A DNA stretch of 64,000 bases from Siphonodentalium dalli. Its lineage: Eukaryota > Mollusca > Scaphopoda > Gadilida > Siphonodentaliidae. Position 1 is the first letter of the stretch. The number at the start of each line of letters is the position of its first letter. Below the pieces are notes generated by a model. The model was not told the DNA's origin. It was given only the letters and a program-made list of their open reading frames with translations, and ran no database searches. This document shows positions 47,170 to 56,915 of the stretch, one piece after another. Both the position numbers and the translations under genes were made by a program. The stretch spans positions 214,366,373 through 214,430,372 of the forward strand of contig CP136061.1 in NCBI GenBank assembly GCA_032622095.1, in the 5' to 3' direction.

Positions 47170-47695
47170 GTATACATGTATACCTTATAAAGACCGGCAA
47201 TGTAATTATAGCTACCGGCAGCCATCTTTGATTGTACTCTTTGCTTCACTAAATTATTTTACACACCTACAGGCCACATCCCTCATCTGATCGTCACCAA
47301 ACTTAATAGGGATCTGTGGGGTGACTTCTAGATTGGAGCTTACCAATTTTCCCGAAAACTGTTAAAAAACATGGATGCCAATGGCTATCATGGAACAAAA
47401 TCCAGACTTGATCTTATTTTCACAAACATGCAGAAACATGATAGATATTCTGACAACAGTAATAGTGTTCATTATCTGATCATAAAGGGGTTGTTGCTGC
47501 AATTCCTCCAGCAACTTTATAGTTTTACATATATCGCCATTCCATTTACTACCTAAATCCCTAATTATATGTGTCTCTTCATGTTGACATTCAGTATTAG
47601 TTAATCAATTAAACTTTCTGCGTTCATAATTGCTCGATAGAATGTAACACATATGACATCTATCCTCAAAATTGAGCTACAGTATCATTGACACT

Positions 47696-47716
47696 TTCTT
47701 TCTTTTTCTTTTTCAG
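47696..47716 (+). other. 3' splice acceptor of the Helentron exon
   Basis: A near-pure pyrimidine tract (TTTCTTTCTTTTTCTTTTTC) ends in AG at 47716, and ATG follows immediately at 47717. The reading frame upstream of this ATG translates the pyrimidine tract (FFLFLF), which is not protein-like. This supports exon start or translation start at 47717 rather than at the open-frame start at 47672. Confidence 0.75.
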
Positions 47717-50700
47717 ATGCCGAAGAAAAGAGTGCTAGGCGACATTCAGAGAAGAGAGAGGCACAGACGACTAATGGCGAAGAAACGTGAGGAACAGAAG
47801 CAAACAAAAGGTAAAAAGCAAACTACGAACTTGCTTACAAACAAACCTACGAACAAACCTACGAACAAACCTACGAACAAACCTTACAAACAAACCTACG
47901 CACAAACCTGCTTACAAACCTGCTTACAAACCTGCCAATATGCTTGCTTACAAACCTGCCAATATGCTGGCTTACAAACTGACAAAACAACCAAACTGCC
48001 AACCTGCCAATATGCTGGCAAACAAACCAGCAAAACCAGGCAAAGCAAATTTCAGAATGAAAATATGCAAACCCGCAATGGACGATTCATCCAAACAAGT
48101 CTTATCAACGATACGAACCCAAACAGTGTTAACACACAAACCCAACTTAATCTTACAAACAGTGCAAATCATACAAATGCAAATAGGACAAGTGGCTATA
48201 CAAATGTAAGTGAGAGTTCAGGTGCGAAGTTTGAATCTGCTTCTTTTGATGTTGGAAATATACCTCATGGCCTTCTCAAGTCATGCAGCGTTGTTTTGAG
48301 TAACATTGCACCAAAAAAACAGGACTGCGATAAATATGAAACCAATAATGCCACAATCGTCAGTACCAAAACATGCACCTACAGTCAACCACTGAATCAA
48401 GATGATGAATGTGCAATGGACATGTCTTCAATCCAAGGTAATTATAGCCAGGGTAATACAGCATTATTCGGGTTAATTGCTGGTAACCAATGTGCCGCTG
48501 TTTGTTTACTAGCTGCTGCTTACTCTCACATTAAAAATATTTTTTTGTGGAATACGTCTGACATGGACAAAGTGATAAATCATGGTTCAAGGATGTATTC
48601 GTTTGTCATTAATGAACGAAAAAAGTTACCACATCAGGAGAAGATCACACTAATAAATTTAAAATTTCTTGACGTTCAAGAACTTCCAAAAATATACACA
48701 GTGTTTGATACAGAATTCTTGTTCGATATCAAAATCCCTGTTCAAGCTTCTGTATTTTCATCAAATGAAGATGAGATTAGTTGGGGTATTATCCCAATGA
48801 TAGATGCATTACAGTCAATTTTTGAAGTCTCTGATTATTGTTTTGCAACATTCCTGATATTCACCGTAATAATTGGCAAAACTGGTACAGGAAACAAGTA
48901 CTTCATGATTGATTCTCATGCACGTAACGATCAAGGCCTAGTAGATGGAGATGGAACCAGTGTTTTATTGAAGTTCAATAACCTGAATGAAGTTGCTGAG
49001 CATTTTGGTGAACTACTTCTGTCAATGAATCAGGTTGGGAGACAGCAGATTGACCTCACTGGTCTCAATGTTAAAACTTCTAATGACCCTGAGAATAATC
49101 TAGTGATAACAGGACAAACTGATGCTAGTGCTGTCATATTTGACCCATTGCGTGACAAATCTCGTGCTGTGAAGTGTCATGAAATAGGACTCATGATGAA
49201 TGATGAAATCAAATATGGAGATTGTCAATTGATTAGTGACCACTTCTTGACAAGACAGATTGATGGAGATGGCAATTGCTTCTTTAGAGCCATATCTTAT
49301 GCTTTAACTGGTTCTGAGAACTTTCACCTTGACCTTAGAGGTAAAGTCATCAAGCACATGCAGGATAGAAGTTTGAAATTTCAAAAGTGGTTGAGACCTA
49401 CTTTTTCAAGCATCACACAATATCTACATGATACCAAGATGAAGGATGAAGGTACCTGGGCAACTGAAATGGAAGTACTTGCTATGGCAGATCTTCTCAA
49501 TACTTATATCATGATACACACAACTTCATGGCTGAAATATCCCCCAAAGAGCTTTAACAGTTCAAGAATATCTTATCCTGAAATGATATTTTTACAGAAT
49601 TTAAATGGTAATCACTACAATGTTGTATTGGCTGTCAGACAAGACTCTGTGAGCAAAAGTAAATCTCTAACCAGCTGCGATGATCAGACTTGTAAACCCA
49701 AAATAATGGACCATCCATCATATCAGAAATTACAAGCTGACAAGTGTTGTGAAATAGGACTCACTAATCAGACTGATAAGCCCGAAGTATTCAAACAACC
49801 ATCGTTTCAGAAAAAACGAAAGAGAAAAAACAAAAGCAGATGGACTGTTCGCTATAAGAGGCAGAAGGTGAGAAATCAAAATAAAACAGGAAGTCACAAT
49901 CAATATGTGTCTTTATACCAGGCTTCTCACAAAAAAGCTAAGAACGAAAGGGACCAACAAAACTATGCTACTAACAAAGCATTGAAACTGGGAAAAAAAA
50001 CCAAGTCTGTACATAAATATCAAAGTAACAAGGAATTCAGGCTCAGGGCATGCATATATTCACAAGATAAGTACAAACATAAGGAACCATTTAGATCTGC
50101 TGTGAACACACGTTCTGCTACCATGTATGCCACTAACAGTGAGTTAAGAAAGAAAAAGATCAGTTATTCCAAAGCCAAGTATGCCACACAGAGTGAGTTC
50201 AGAAAGAAACTGAAGAGTTATTCCAAAGCCAAGTATGCCACACAGAGTGAGTTCAGAAAGAAACAGATCAGTTATAACAAAGCCAAGTATGCCACACAGA
50301 GTGAGTTCAGAAAGAAACAGATCAGTTATAACAAAGCCAAGTATGCCACACAGAGTGAGTTCAGAAAGAAACAGATCAGTTATAACAAAGCCAAGTATGC
50401 CACACAGAGTGAGTTCAGAAAGAAACAGATCAGTTATAACAAAGCCAAGTATGCCACACAGAGTGAGTTCAGAAAGAAACAGATGAGTTATTCCAAAGCC
50501 AAGTATAGAAACAATTCTCAATTCAGGAATAACCTCATTAACAGCATCAAAAGGAAGTACAGAATCTCTAGTGCATACAGAAAAAACCTACTACTTGCCA
50601 AAAAGAGTCAAATGTTAAAGAGGATACAACACCTGTCAATAATAGACAATGTAATAAAATCCTTCAGGGAGGAAACTGCACATGGACCTGAGTATGTATG

Positions 50701-53700
50701 TGCCAGCTGCAACCGTGTTTTGTTTCAAAACCAGGTGACGAGATGTAATTTAGATAACTATAGTCTAAAAGGTTCCAATGTTGATGCTATTGCTAAGAAG
50801 TGCATCACAAAGAAGTATTTGCATGAATGCTCGGATGAATGCCCTAATAATTGTCAGTTTCTTGAGAGACCATGCAGCAAACTCTGGATCTGCTATACTT
50901 GTCATCGCAAAATTCAGCAAGGAAAGATTCCCTCTGGTTCTTTTGTTAATAACATGGAACTTGATCCAATACCTGAAGAGATCGCAAATATCAACCGACT
51001 AGAATGCCACCTCCTAGCACCACTACTCCCCTTCAAAAAGATTGTTAAATTACCCAGAGGTTCACAAGAAGGAATTCGAGGTTCAGTAGTTTGTGTCCCT
51101 ACTGATATGAGTAAAACTGCAGATGTCTTGCCAAGGCCCGAAAACACAAGTTCGTTACTTCGAGTAAAATTGAAACGGAAAAGGTGCTATGAGGGTTATT
51201 ATGAATATGAATATGTGAATACAAAGAGGGTTATCACTGCTTTGTCCTATCTTAAAAGGCACAACAAGTTTTTCAAGGATATAACAATTGATGAACGATG
51301 GAATGAAGCAAACATGGACAATGACCAAAGCTCAGACTCGACTGATTCTGAATCTGACATGGAACAGGATGTTACTGATGATAAATCAGACAGTGCAAGT
51401 GATTCTGAGAATGAACATGGTGCTCGTGACTCTGCATTTCCTGTTGATTCATGTCTGCAACCAGAGGATATCGGTCAATTTGTACTTGATAGCCACAGTG
51501 ATGAGATATTTGATGTTGCACCAGCAGAAGGAAACAAACCAGTGTACATGCTCGGTGATGAGGACATAGAAGGTAAAGCATTTCCAAAACAATTTCCTGA
51601 AGGGCAGCATACATTTAAGAGTGAACGAAAAGTGCGGTTAACATTGGCACAATATTTTAAGCACAGACTGATGCATGTGGATAATAGGTTTGCGAGGGAC
51701 ACAGATTACATATTCTTCAGTCAGTATATATCTGAGCTTCAGCAGGTACTGTCCCAGATTTCTATTGCTTGTAGAAAATCTAATGCTAAGTCAAGTGACG
51801 GATCAGAGATAACTGGTAGTGATCTGAGAGACAAGGAGAAGCGAGACGAACTACTCAATAGTGATCAGGCATACAGATTTCTCAAGACCATAAGAAGTAG
51901 TCCGGCATACTGGGAAAACTGCCAGAAAGATCTATTTGCTATGTTAAGAATGGTTGGTATACCAACGTGGTTCACAAGTTTCTCTACAGCTGAGTTCCGA
52001 TGGCCTGAGATTATAAAAACTATTTTGATTCAACAGAATGACACAAGGACTTTTGAAAAACTGGACTGGGATGAAAAGTGCAAAATTCTGAAATCAAATC
52101 CTGTGACTGTTGCAAGAATGCTTTCAGATAGATTCCACAAGTTTTTCAAAAAGGTGATTATGTCAGAGTCCGAACCTATCGGTAAAGTTAAAGATTTCTT
52201 CATCAGGGAAGAAAATTCTGACAAGTTTAGACCGCATTGGCATTGTGTGATTTGGATCGATAATGCGCCTCAGTTTGATGTTGACAATGATGCTCTTGTG
52301 GTTGCATTCATTGATAAATACATAACCTGTCTTACACCAGATGAGGAAACTGATCCAGAATTGTTTGACATAGTTAAAAGTGTGCAACAACATAGCAAGA
52401 ACCACACAACATCTTGTCGCAAACGAGGAACAACCTGCAGGTTTAATTTTCCCAGGCCACCATCTGAGGAGTCATTCATTGCTAGAGCGAAGAGTATGGA
52501 AACTGAAGAACATCAAACCGAGAAGGAAAATGCAAAAACATTAGTTGAGTCATTATGGAAACTGCTGCTAGATAAGAATGAGGAGATAACAAGTTGCAAG
52601 GAACTACTTGATAAGGCTAATGTAGACCAGTCTGACTTGGAAGTAGCTTTGAGCCGATTGTCTACACGCAATACTGTTGTTCTCAAAAGATCACCTAAAG
52701 ACATGTGGACTAATCAATACAATGCATATCTCTCAAGATGCTGGAATGCCAATCTTGACATTCAGTATGTATTGGATGCATACAGTTGTGTTGTGTATAT
52801 CATTAGCTACATCTCAAAGAATGAGAAAACAATGGGATCATTTTTGAAACAGACTAAAAAAGAAGCTGAGAAAGGGAATTTGTCCGCTAAGAAAACAATG
52901 AGAAAGCTTGGATCAACATACCTAAACAAGCGAAATGTGTCGGCCATTGAAAGTGTCTTCAGAGTTTGTGAACTGCCCCTTAAAGAATGTTCAAGAAATG
53001 TTGTGTGGATACCTCTTGGGGAGAATCCTGTCCGAATAAGTCTTCCTCTGGATCAAATAAACGAAGACTCTGAACGAGTTTGGATGATTAACATCACTGA
53101 GAGATATGAAGCAAGACCACTGCTGATTGAGTTCAAGTCAATGTGTTTGGCTAGATTTTGTTCAGAGTATAGAGTTCTCTGTAAAAGTCAACTTCCCAAG
53201 AATGCTGAGAATTGTGCTGAGGATAAAATAACAGCAACTGTGTTCCGACTACAGAATGAACTTGGATATGTTCAAAAGAGAACAAAGTCAAGTCCAGCTG
53301 TCATAAAGTATCCTAGATTTGTACTAGAAAAGGAACGCGAGAAGTTCTACCAAAGCATGCTACAACTGTACCTGCCCCATCGTAATAAAGAACAACTGAA
53401 GCCAAGTCCATTTCAATTGTACATGGACTTTTATGAGTCTGGAAACATTAGATCAGAGAATGACATTTGCACTGTGAAATCTGTAGTGGAGGACAACAGA
53501 AAGCATTATGAGGCAAATGCTAGTGCAATTGATAATGCCCAGGATTCTATCCACAAAGTCAATCCTGAAGATGCATGGGCTAATATGTGTCCTGAGTCAG
53601 AAGTAGACAGATTGGATGATTCAAATATGCCAGTATCAACAGTTGGACAGGATGAAAATATTGATTGCAAAAATGAGTTTGGCAATATTCCATCTGAATC

Positions 53701-55876
53701 TAGGAATGAAAGACATTATGATGTCTATGATAAAAGTGAAATTCTGCCACTGATGAGAACTCTGAATGAGCAACAAAGCAAAATATTTCATAAAGTACGC
53801 AACTGGTGCCTTGATAAAATTCACGGAAAAAATCCAGAACAATTCTTTCTACATTTAACTGGTGGAGCAGGCACTGGAAAATCTCTTCTGATAAAATGTC
53901 TGTATTATGAAATGAACCGGCTGCTATCCCAAATATCCAACAACCCAGATGACACTGTTGTTTTGTTGACAGCATCCACTGGTAGTGCAAGCTTCAACAT
54001 TAGAGGTACAACTCTACATACAGCATTCTCGATTCCATTATTTCTCGGTGAAAGATGTGTGCCTCTAAAAGAAAACACTATGAATACCATGAGGTGTAAA
54101 TTAAGCTCTCTTCTCCTATTGATAATAGATGAAATTTCTATGATCAAATATAATCTACTGCACTATGTGAGCGAGAGATTGAACCAGATAAAGAGAACTT
54201 GTGGAAATGACAAAATCTGCTTTGGAGGAGTTTCTGTTATAGCAGTAGGTGACTTCTATCAGATTCCACCTGTTTGTGTCTCAGAGGAAGACAAACTATT
54301 TTCAAGGGTGCCTGGACGTAAACTCTGGGACAAACGCTTCTCCATTGCCATTCTTGACAAAATCATGAGACAGAAAGATGATGCTGATTTTGCTTACATG
54401 CTAAACAGGTGTAGAACCAAATATCGAGCTGAACGTCTGTTGCCACAGGATGTTGATATGTTGTCTGGTTGTATAAATAGAGATGTTGGAGAAGCATTAC
54501 TATTAGCCAGCACAAAAGCCGAGGTCGGCGATCACAACACAAAAATGTTGCAGAAAGTTTGCAGTAATCTTTTCACCATTGATGCTCAGGATTACAAAAC
54601 AAATAAGGCAACTGGAGTTACTGTTAGACTAAACAGACCCTGTACCTCAAAGCAGTTGAAAACCTACTTGCCTCATTCCATTGTCCTAGCTGAAGGCTGC
54701 AGAGTCATGTTGGTGAAGAATCTAGATATTGATGATGGTTTGGTGAATGGCGTTATTGGAACTGTGATAGATTTGAAAAACTTTGAAAATGTTGATATAG
54801 ATATGAAAAGAGTGTATATCAGGTTTGACAATGAAAGAGTTGGAAGGAAAAGACTTTCTGGGCTAGAAGGCGAAATGCGAACGATTGAAATTGTACCAGA
54901 TGAACATCACATTGGAAGTAGCCAAGTAACTGTGAGGAAACAGTTCCCATTGACGTTGTCATATGCATGTACAATTCATAAGGCTCAAGGAATTACACTG
55001 GAAAAGGCTGTTATCTCACTGAAAAATATATTCTCCCCTGGTATGGCCTATGTTGCATTGAGTCGAGTGACATCACTTGAAGGACTTTCAATAATAAATT
55101 GTGAATCTCATGAAATCACTGATAAGATCTATTGTGATGAAAAAGTCTCAAAAGCACTCAATAGAATGCCAGATTTCATTGAAGCTGAGAAAACCTCATC
55201 TGGCCAATGTTTAAAAATCATTTTGCACAATATTGAAGGTTTATCATGTCATTTTGAAGATCTTAAAGCAGATCAAAGAATTTTTACTGCTGACTGTATA
55301 GCTCTCGTTGAAACGTGGCTTGCCCCCAGCGATATAGGAAGTTTGAGATATGATATAGATGATTATGAGTTTCATCACACTGCCAGGTCTGAATGTTTTG
55401 ACGAGTCCACAAATTTTTTTAAGAAAATGAAAAAACAAGAACATGGTGGTGTTGGGGTTTATGTGAGCAATGAATCAGACTTCCGCAGAACTCAGATTGG
55501 TCTCATCAATCTCGAACACATTTGCACATACAATTACAATTTAGATTTACTCTTGGTTGTAATATACAGGCCTCCACAATATGCGGTAAAAGTGTTCACG
55601 CCAAAAATACATGAGATTTGTGCAGTAGCTGAACATTACACAAATGTGCTCCTGATAGGCGACTTTAATCAGAATGACTTACAAAATTCTTCTCTAAGTA
55701 CACTCATTGAAAGCAAAGGTTTTCAACAAATTATCAAGTTCCCTACAACAGAAGGCGGCACTCTGTTGGATCATGTCTACTTTAAAGGAGAACTCTCTGT
55801 ATCTTGCAGCAGACTCTCTGAATATTATAGTTATCACGAGGGAATTGCCATTGATGTAAACACCACTGTAAGTTGA
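47717..55876 (+). CDS. Helentron-type Helitron polyprotein (Rep/helicase/endonuclease)
   Basis: Rolling-circle transposase of an autonomous Helitron2/Helentron-type element; residue numbers count from the open-frame start at 47672. Low-complexity TNKP/LQTC repeats (50-120). UL36-like cysteine protease, C274 and D414-x-H416. OTU protease, DGDGNC with C536 and NH with H648. Basic 18-residue repeats 834-941. Cys-rich region 1010-1077 (CASC, CYTC). HUH nuclease: HWH 1522-1524, then Y1709 and Y1713 in YIISYISK. Pif1-type SF1 helicase: GGAGTGKS 2064-2071, DEIS 2153, GDFYQIPP 2193, HKAQG and YVALSRV to about 2468. Apurinic-like endonuclease 2515-2732: ETW (E2547), YRPP, GDFN 2663, LLDHVY, but SYH at 2720-2722 in place of the usual S/TDH. 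No frameshift in 8.2 kb, so recently active or selected. The ORF probably is one exon, with a donor at 55868. It nicks and moves element DNA in the nucleus. Confidence 0.93.
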   Translation: MPKKRVLGDIQRRERHRRLMAKKREEQKQTKGKKQTTNLLTNKPTNKPTNKPTNKPYKQTYAQTCLQTCLQTCQYACLQTCQYAGLQTDKTTKLPTCQYAGKQTSKTRQSKFQNENMQTRNGRFIQTSLINDTNPNSVNTQTQLNLTNSANHTNANRTSGYTNVSESSGAKFESASFDVGNIPHGLLKSCSVVLSNIAPKKQDCDKYETNNATIVSTKTCTYSQPLNQDDECAMDMSSIQGNYSQGNTALFGLIAGNQCAAVCLLAAAYSHIKNIFLWNTSDMDKVINHGSRMYSFVINERKKLPHQEKITLINLKFLDVQELPKIYTVFDTEFLFDIKIPVQASVFSSNEDEISWGIIPMIDALQSIFEVSDYCFATFLIFTVIIGKTGTGNKYFMIDSHARNDQGLVDGDGTSVLLKFNNLNEVAEHFGELLLSMNQVGRQQIDLTGLNVKTSNDPENNLVITGQTDASAVIFDPLRDKSRAVKCHEIGLMMNDEIKYGDCQLISDHFLTRQIDGDGNCFFRAISYALTGSENFHLDLRGKVIKHMQDRSLKFQKWLRPTFSSITQYLHDTKMKDEGTWATEMEVLAMADLLNTYIMIHTTSWLKYPPKSFNSSRISYPEMIFLQNLNGNHYNVVLAVRQDSVSKSKSLTSCDDQTCKPKIMDHPSYQKLQADKCCEIGLTNQTDKPEVFKQPSFQKKRKRKNKSRWTVRYKRQKVRNQNKTGSHNQYVSLYQASHKKAKNERDQQNYATNKALKLGKKTKSVHKYQSNKEFRLRACIYSQDKYKHKEPFRSAVNTRSATMYATNSELRKKKISYSKAKYATQSEFRKKLKSYSKAKYATQSEFRKKQISYNKAKYATQSEFRKKQISYNKAKYATQSEFRKKQISYNKAKYATQSEFRKKQISYNKAKYATQSEFRKKQMSYSKAKYRNNSQFRNNLINSIKRKYRISSAYRKNLLLAKKSQMLKRIQHLSIIDNVIKSFREETAHGPEYVCASCNRVLFQNQVTRCNLDNYSLKGSNVDAIAKKCITKKYLHECSDECPNNCQFLERPCSKLWICYTCHRKIQQGKIPSGSFVNNMELDPIPEEIANINRLECHLLAPLLPFKKIVKLPRGSQEGIRGSVVCVPTDMSKTADVLPRPENTSSLLRVKLKRKRCYEGYYEYEYVNTKRVITALSYLKRHNKFFKDITIDERWNEANMDNDQSSDSTDSESDMEQDVTDDKSDSASDSENEHGARDSAFPVDSCLQPEDIGQFVLDSHSDEIFDVAPAEGNKPVYMLGDEDIEGKAFPKQFPEGQHTFKSERKVRLTLAQYFKHRLMHVDNRFARDTDYIFFSQYISELQQVLSQISIACRKSNAKSSDGSEITGSDLRDKEKRDELLNSDQAYRFLKTIRSSPAYWENCQKDLFAMLRMVGIPTWFTSFSTAEFRWPEIIKTILIQQNDTRTFEKLDWDEKCKILKSNPVTVARMLSDRFHKFFKKVIMSESEPIGKVKDFFIREENSDKFRPHWHCVIWIDNAPQFDVDNDALVVAFIDKYITCLTPDEETDPELFDIVKSVQQHSKNHTTSCRKRGTTCRFNFPRPPSEESFIARAKSMETEEHQTEKENAKTLVESLWKLLLDKNEEITSCKELLDKANVDQSDLEVALSRLSTRNTVVLKRSPKDMWTNQYNAYLSRCWNANLDIQYVLDAYSCVVYIISYISKNEKTMGSFLKQTKKEAEKGNLSAKKTMRKLGSTYLNKRNVSAIESVFRVCELPLKECSRNVVWIPLGENPVRISLPLDQINEDSERVWMINITERYEARPLLIEFKSMCLARFCSEYRVLCKSQLPKNAENCAEDKITATVFRLQNELGYVQKRTKSSPAVIKYPRFVLEKEREKFYQSMLQLYLPHRNKEQLKPSPFQLYMDFYESGNIRSENDICTVKSVVEDNRKHYEANASAIDNAQDSIHKVNPEDAWANMCPESEVDRLDDSNMPVSTVGQDENIDCKNEFGNIPSESRNERHYDVYDKSEILPLMRTLNEQQSKIFHKVRNWCLDKIHGKNPEQFFLHLTGGAGTGKSLLIKCLYYEMNRLLSQISNNPDDTVVLLTASTGSASFNIRGTTLHTAFSIPLFLGERCVPLKENTMNTMRCKLSSLLLLIIDEISMIKYNLLHYVSERLNQIKRTCGNDKICFGGVSVIAVGDFYQIPPVCVSEEDKLFSRVPGRKLWDKRFSIAILDKIMRQKDDADFAYMLNRCRTKYRAERLLPQDVDMLSGCINRDVGEALLLASTKAEVGDHNTKMLQKVCSNLFTIDAQDYKTNKATGVTVRLNRPCTSKQLKTYLPHSIVLAEGCRVMLVKNLDIDDGLVNGVIGTVIDLKNFENVDIDMKRVYIRFDNERVGRKRLSGLEGEMRTIEIVPDEHHIGSSQVTVRKQFPLTLSYACTIHKAQGITLEKAVISLKNIFSPGMAYVALSRVTSLEGLSIINCESHEITDKIYCDEKVSKALNRMPDFIEAEKTSSGQCLKIILHNIEGLSCHFEDLKADQRIFTADCIALVETWLAPSDIGSLRYDIDDYEFHHTARSECFDESTNFFKKMKKQEHGGVGVYVSNESDFRRTQIGLINLEHICTYNYNLDLLLVVIYRPPQYAVKVFTPKIHEICAVAEHYTNVLLIGDFNQNDLQNSSLSTLIESKGFQQIIKFPTTEGGTLLDHVYFKGELSVSCSRLSEYYSYHEGIAIDVNTTVS
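47830..48030 (+). repeat. 12-bp coding minisatellite at the N-terminus
   Basis: Tandem ACAAACCTACGA units encode TNKP repeats and grade into LQTCLQTC and QYAC/QYAG repeats. Because 12 bp is a multiple of three, the +2 frame is also open (LRTN repeats), giving a long shadow frame. Likely a disordered linker prone to length change. Confidence 0.85.
50171..50494 (+). repeat. 54-bp coding repeat, six copies
   Basis: Units start at 50171, 50225, 50279, 50333, 50387 and 50441, each encoding KAKYATQSEFRKKQISYN or a close variant, with diverged copies on both sides (before 50171 and to about 50600). The middle copies are identical at DNA level. Strongly basic (K/R) with Tyr and Phe, likely helical and nucleic-acid binding. 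The repeat keeps other frames open, including a 125-codon minus-strand frame that is not a gene. Confidence 0.95.
55868..55873 (+). other. 5' splice donor GTAAGT before the stop codon
   Basis: ACT|GTAAGT matches the consensus donor. Splicing here removes only codons V2733 and S2734 and the stop, ending the exon in phase 0 after the endonuclease domain. The exon 47717-55867 would therefore be phase 0 at both ends. Confidence 0.6.
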
Positions 55877-56004
55877 AGTTCATTTAATTATTCCTTAAAA
55901 TTATAGGTATATTTCAATTACATATTATATTATTTTCAAATTTATTCAATATAAAACTGTATAAAACAACATTAAGATCCCTATACTTTTTTTGCTATTT
56001 TTAG
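55877..56004 (+). other. AT-rich 3' flank of the Helentron ORF
   Basis: No polyadenylation signal AATAAA and no terminal hairpin/CTTG end seen in this short stretch before the next hairpin-led repeat. The Helentron 3' terminus is therefore not located. Confidence 0.5.
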
Positions 56005-56590
56005 TCGAGTTTTTGAAAAACTCGACTTATGGTTGGCGGGTGGGCGGGCGGGCGGTGGTGGGCGGACCTTAAGAATGCCTTATAACTTTGACATTTGTGA
56101 ATGGATTCAAAATCATTCTGGGATATGAGTTGCTCCCAATAACTATTTACTGCCTGTAGAAAATGGATCACGTCCAAACTTTTTGACAACAGTTCTCCAT
56201 CTTTGATGACTTTTTTGCAATTAAATCACCTGTTAGCTCGATAACTCAATCAAATATTAACTGATTATAACTATATTTGATATATGAGTCTCTTGCAACA
56301 ATATCTCAGACGAGTTTGAAAACCAGGTTTGTCCAAATTTTGTCCCTGGATTTATGGACCTTATTTTGTCTATTTTTAGCATGTTTTTCACTGTTAGTGC
56401 GATAACTCAATTAAATATTAACTGATTCAAACCATATTTGATATACATGTATGAGTCTCTTGCAACAATAACTCATCCGGACGAGTTTGAAAACCAGGTT
56501 TGTCCGACATTTTGAGCCTTGTGTGGGCCTTATTGCCAAGTTATTGGCAGTCTTTTTCGACTGCCAATAAACTTGACATAGCATCTTGGA
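56005..56590 (+). mobile_element. hairpin-led family F (AGTCGAG) copy
   Basis: Starts after TATTTTT with the perfect hairpin AGTCGAGTTTTT-G-AAAAACTCGACT, then GGCGGGTGGGCGGGCGGGC, then two units about 162 bp apart (GATAACTCAAT.AAATATTAAC at 56240 and 56402). Near the end is a strong hairpin (56537-56575, core TTGGCAGT/ACTGCCAA), a 9-nt spacer and CTTG at about 56585. The same layout of 5' hairpin, GC-rich run, 160-bp units and 3' hairpin plus CTTG is seen in element D. Confidence 0.65.
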
Positions 56591-56784
56591 TGCGTACCCC
56601 TTGTATCTAGTGTTGAAATTGTTTGGGATATTCAGGAGTCCATTAGTTGACAAGAGCTAATCAAACACTAGTTGATTAATCAGACCCCTTCCTAAAGTTC
56701 CTGTTTCTATGCCCATATATGTATAAAATGGGCCGTGTGGCATCATAGTTTAGGGTACCGCTTGGCATTGGTGTGTACAATTTG

Positions 56785-56915
56785 TTTGGCTTGTAGGAGG
56801 GCTGAAAATATGATTTTAAGTCTACAAAATAAGAGCTATAACTGTCAGTTTAGCCTCTGTTATACCTGGCAGTAATGGTGTGATGGTTTAATTATTTTAT
56901 AAAGGTACCATAGTA
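56785..56915 (+). repeat. dispersed repeat, second copy at 63.1 kb
   Basis: GGCTTGTAGGAGGGCTGAAA through TTATTTTATAAAGGTACC recurs at 63102-63222 with few differences. Orientation is the same. Confidence 0.75.

Larger units (their letters stand above)
45169..47698 (+). mobile_element. hairpin-led repeat block upstream of the Helentron gene
   Basis: Opens with an imperfect hairpin (TATAACCCCCTTTTC / GAAGAGTTGTATA), followed by TTTGCACCTGTCCATCCGG, a GTGTGTGTCTGTCCGATG stretch and TTTTCACGTCATAACTTCAT. This order matches the first 100 bp of family G (58522). The body holds degenerate repeats with GCAGCCATCTTG, CTGATCATCA..AAACTT and CTTCATGTTGACAT. A TGAGCTACA.T..TTGACACTTTC motif recurs at about 46000, 46480 and 47670, the last copy running straight into the splice acceptor of the large ORF. 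It may be the element's own 5' non-coding region and intron. Confidence 0.55.

Noticed and set aside
47787-48209. 140-codon frame overlapping the N-terminus of the large protein
   Set aside because: Produced by the 12-bp coding minisatellite read in another frame, with low-complexity translation.
50171-50494. Regular 54-bp repeats as a CRISPR-like array
   Set aside because: Units are contiguous with no spacers, lie in a eukaryotic coding frame, and encode a continuous peptide repeat.
50144-50521. 125-codon minus-strand frame within the Helentron gene
   Set aside because: It is a shadow of the 54-bp coding repeat; a repeat length divisible by three keeps several frames open.
55868-55876. The stop at 55874-55876 as the certain C-terminus of the Helentron protein
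   Set aside because: A consensus splice donor overlaps the last two codons, so the end is left open rather than asserted.
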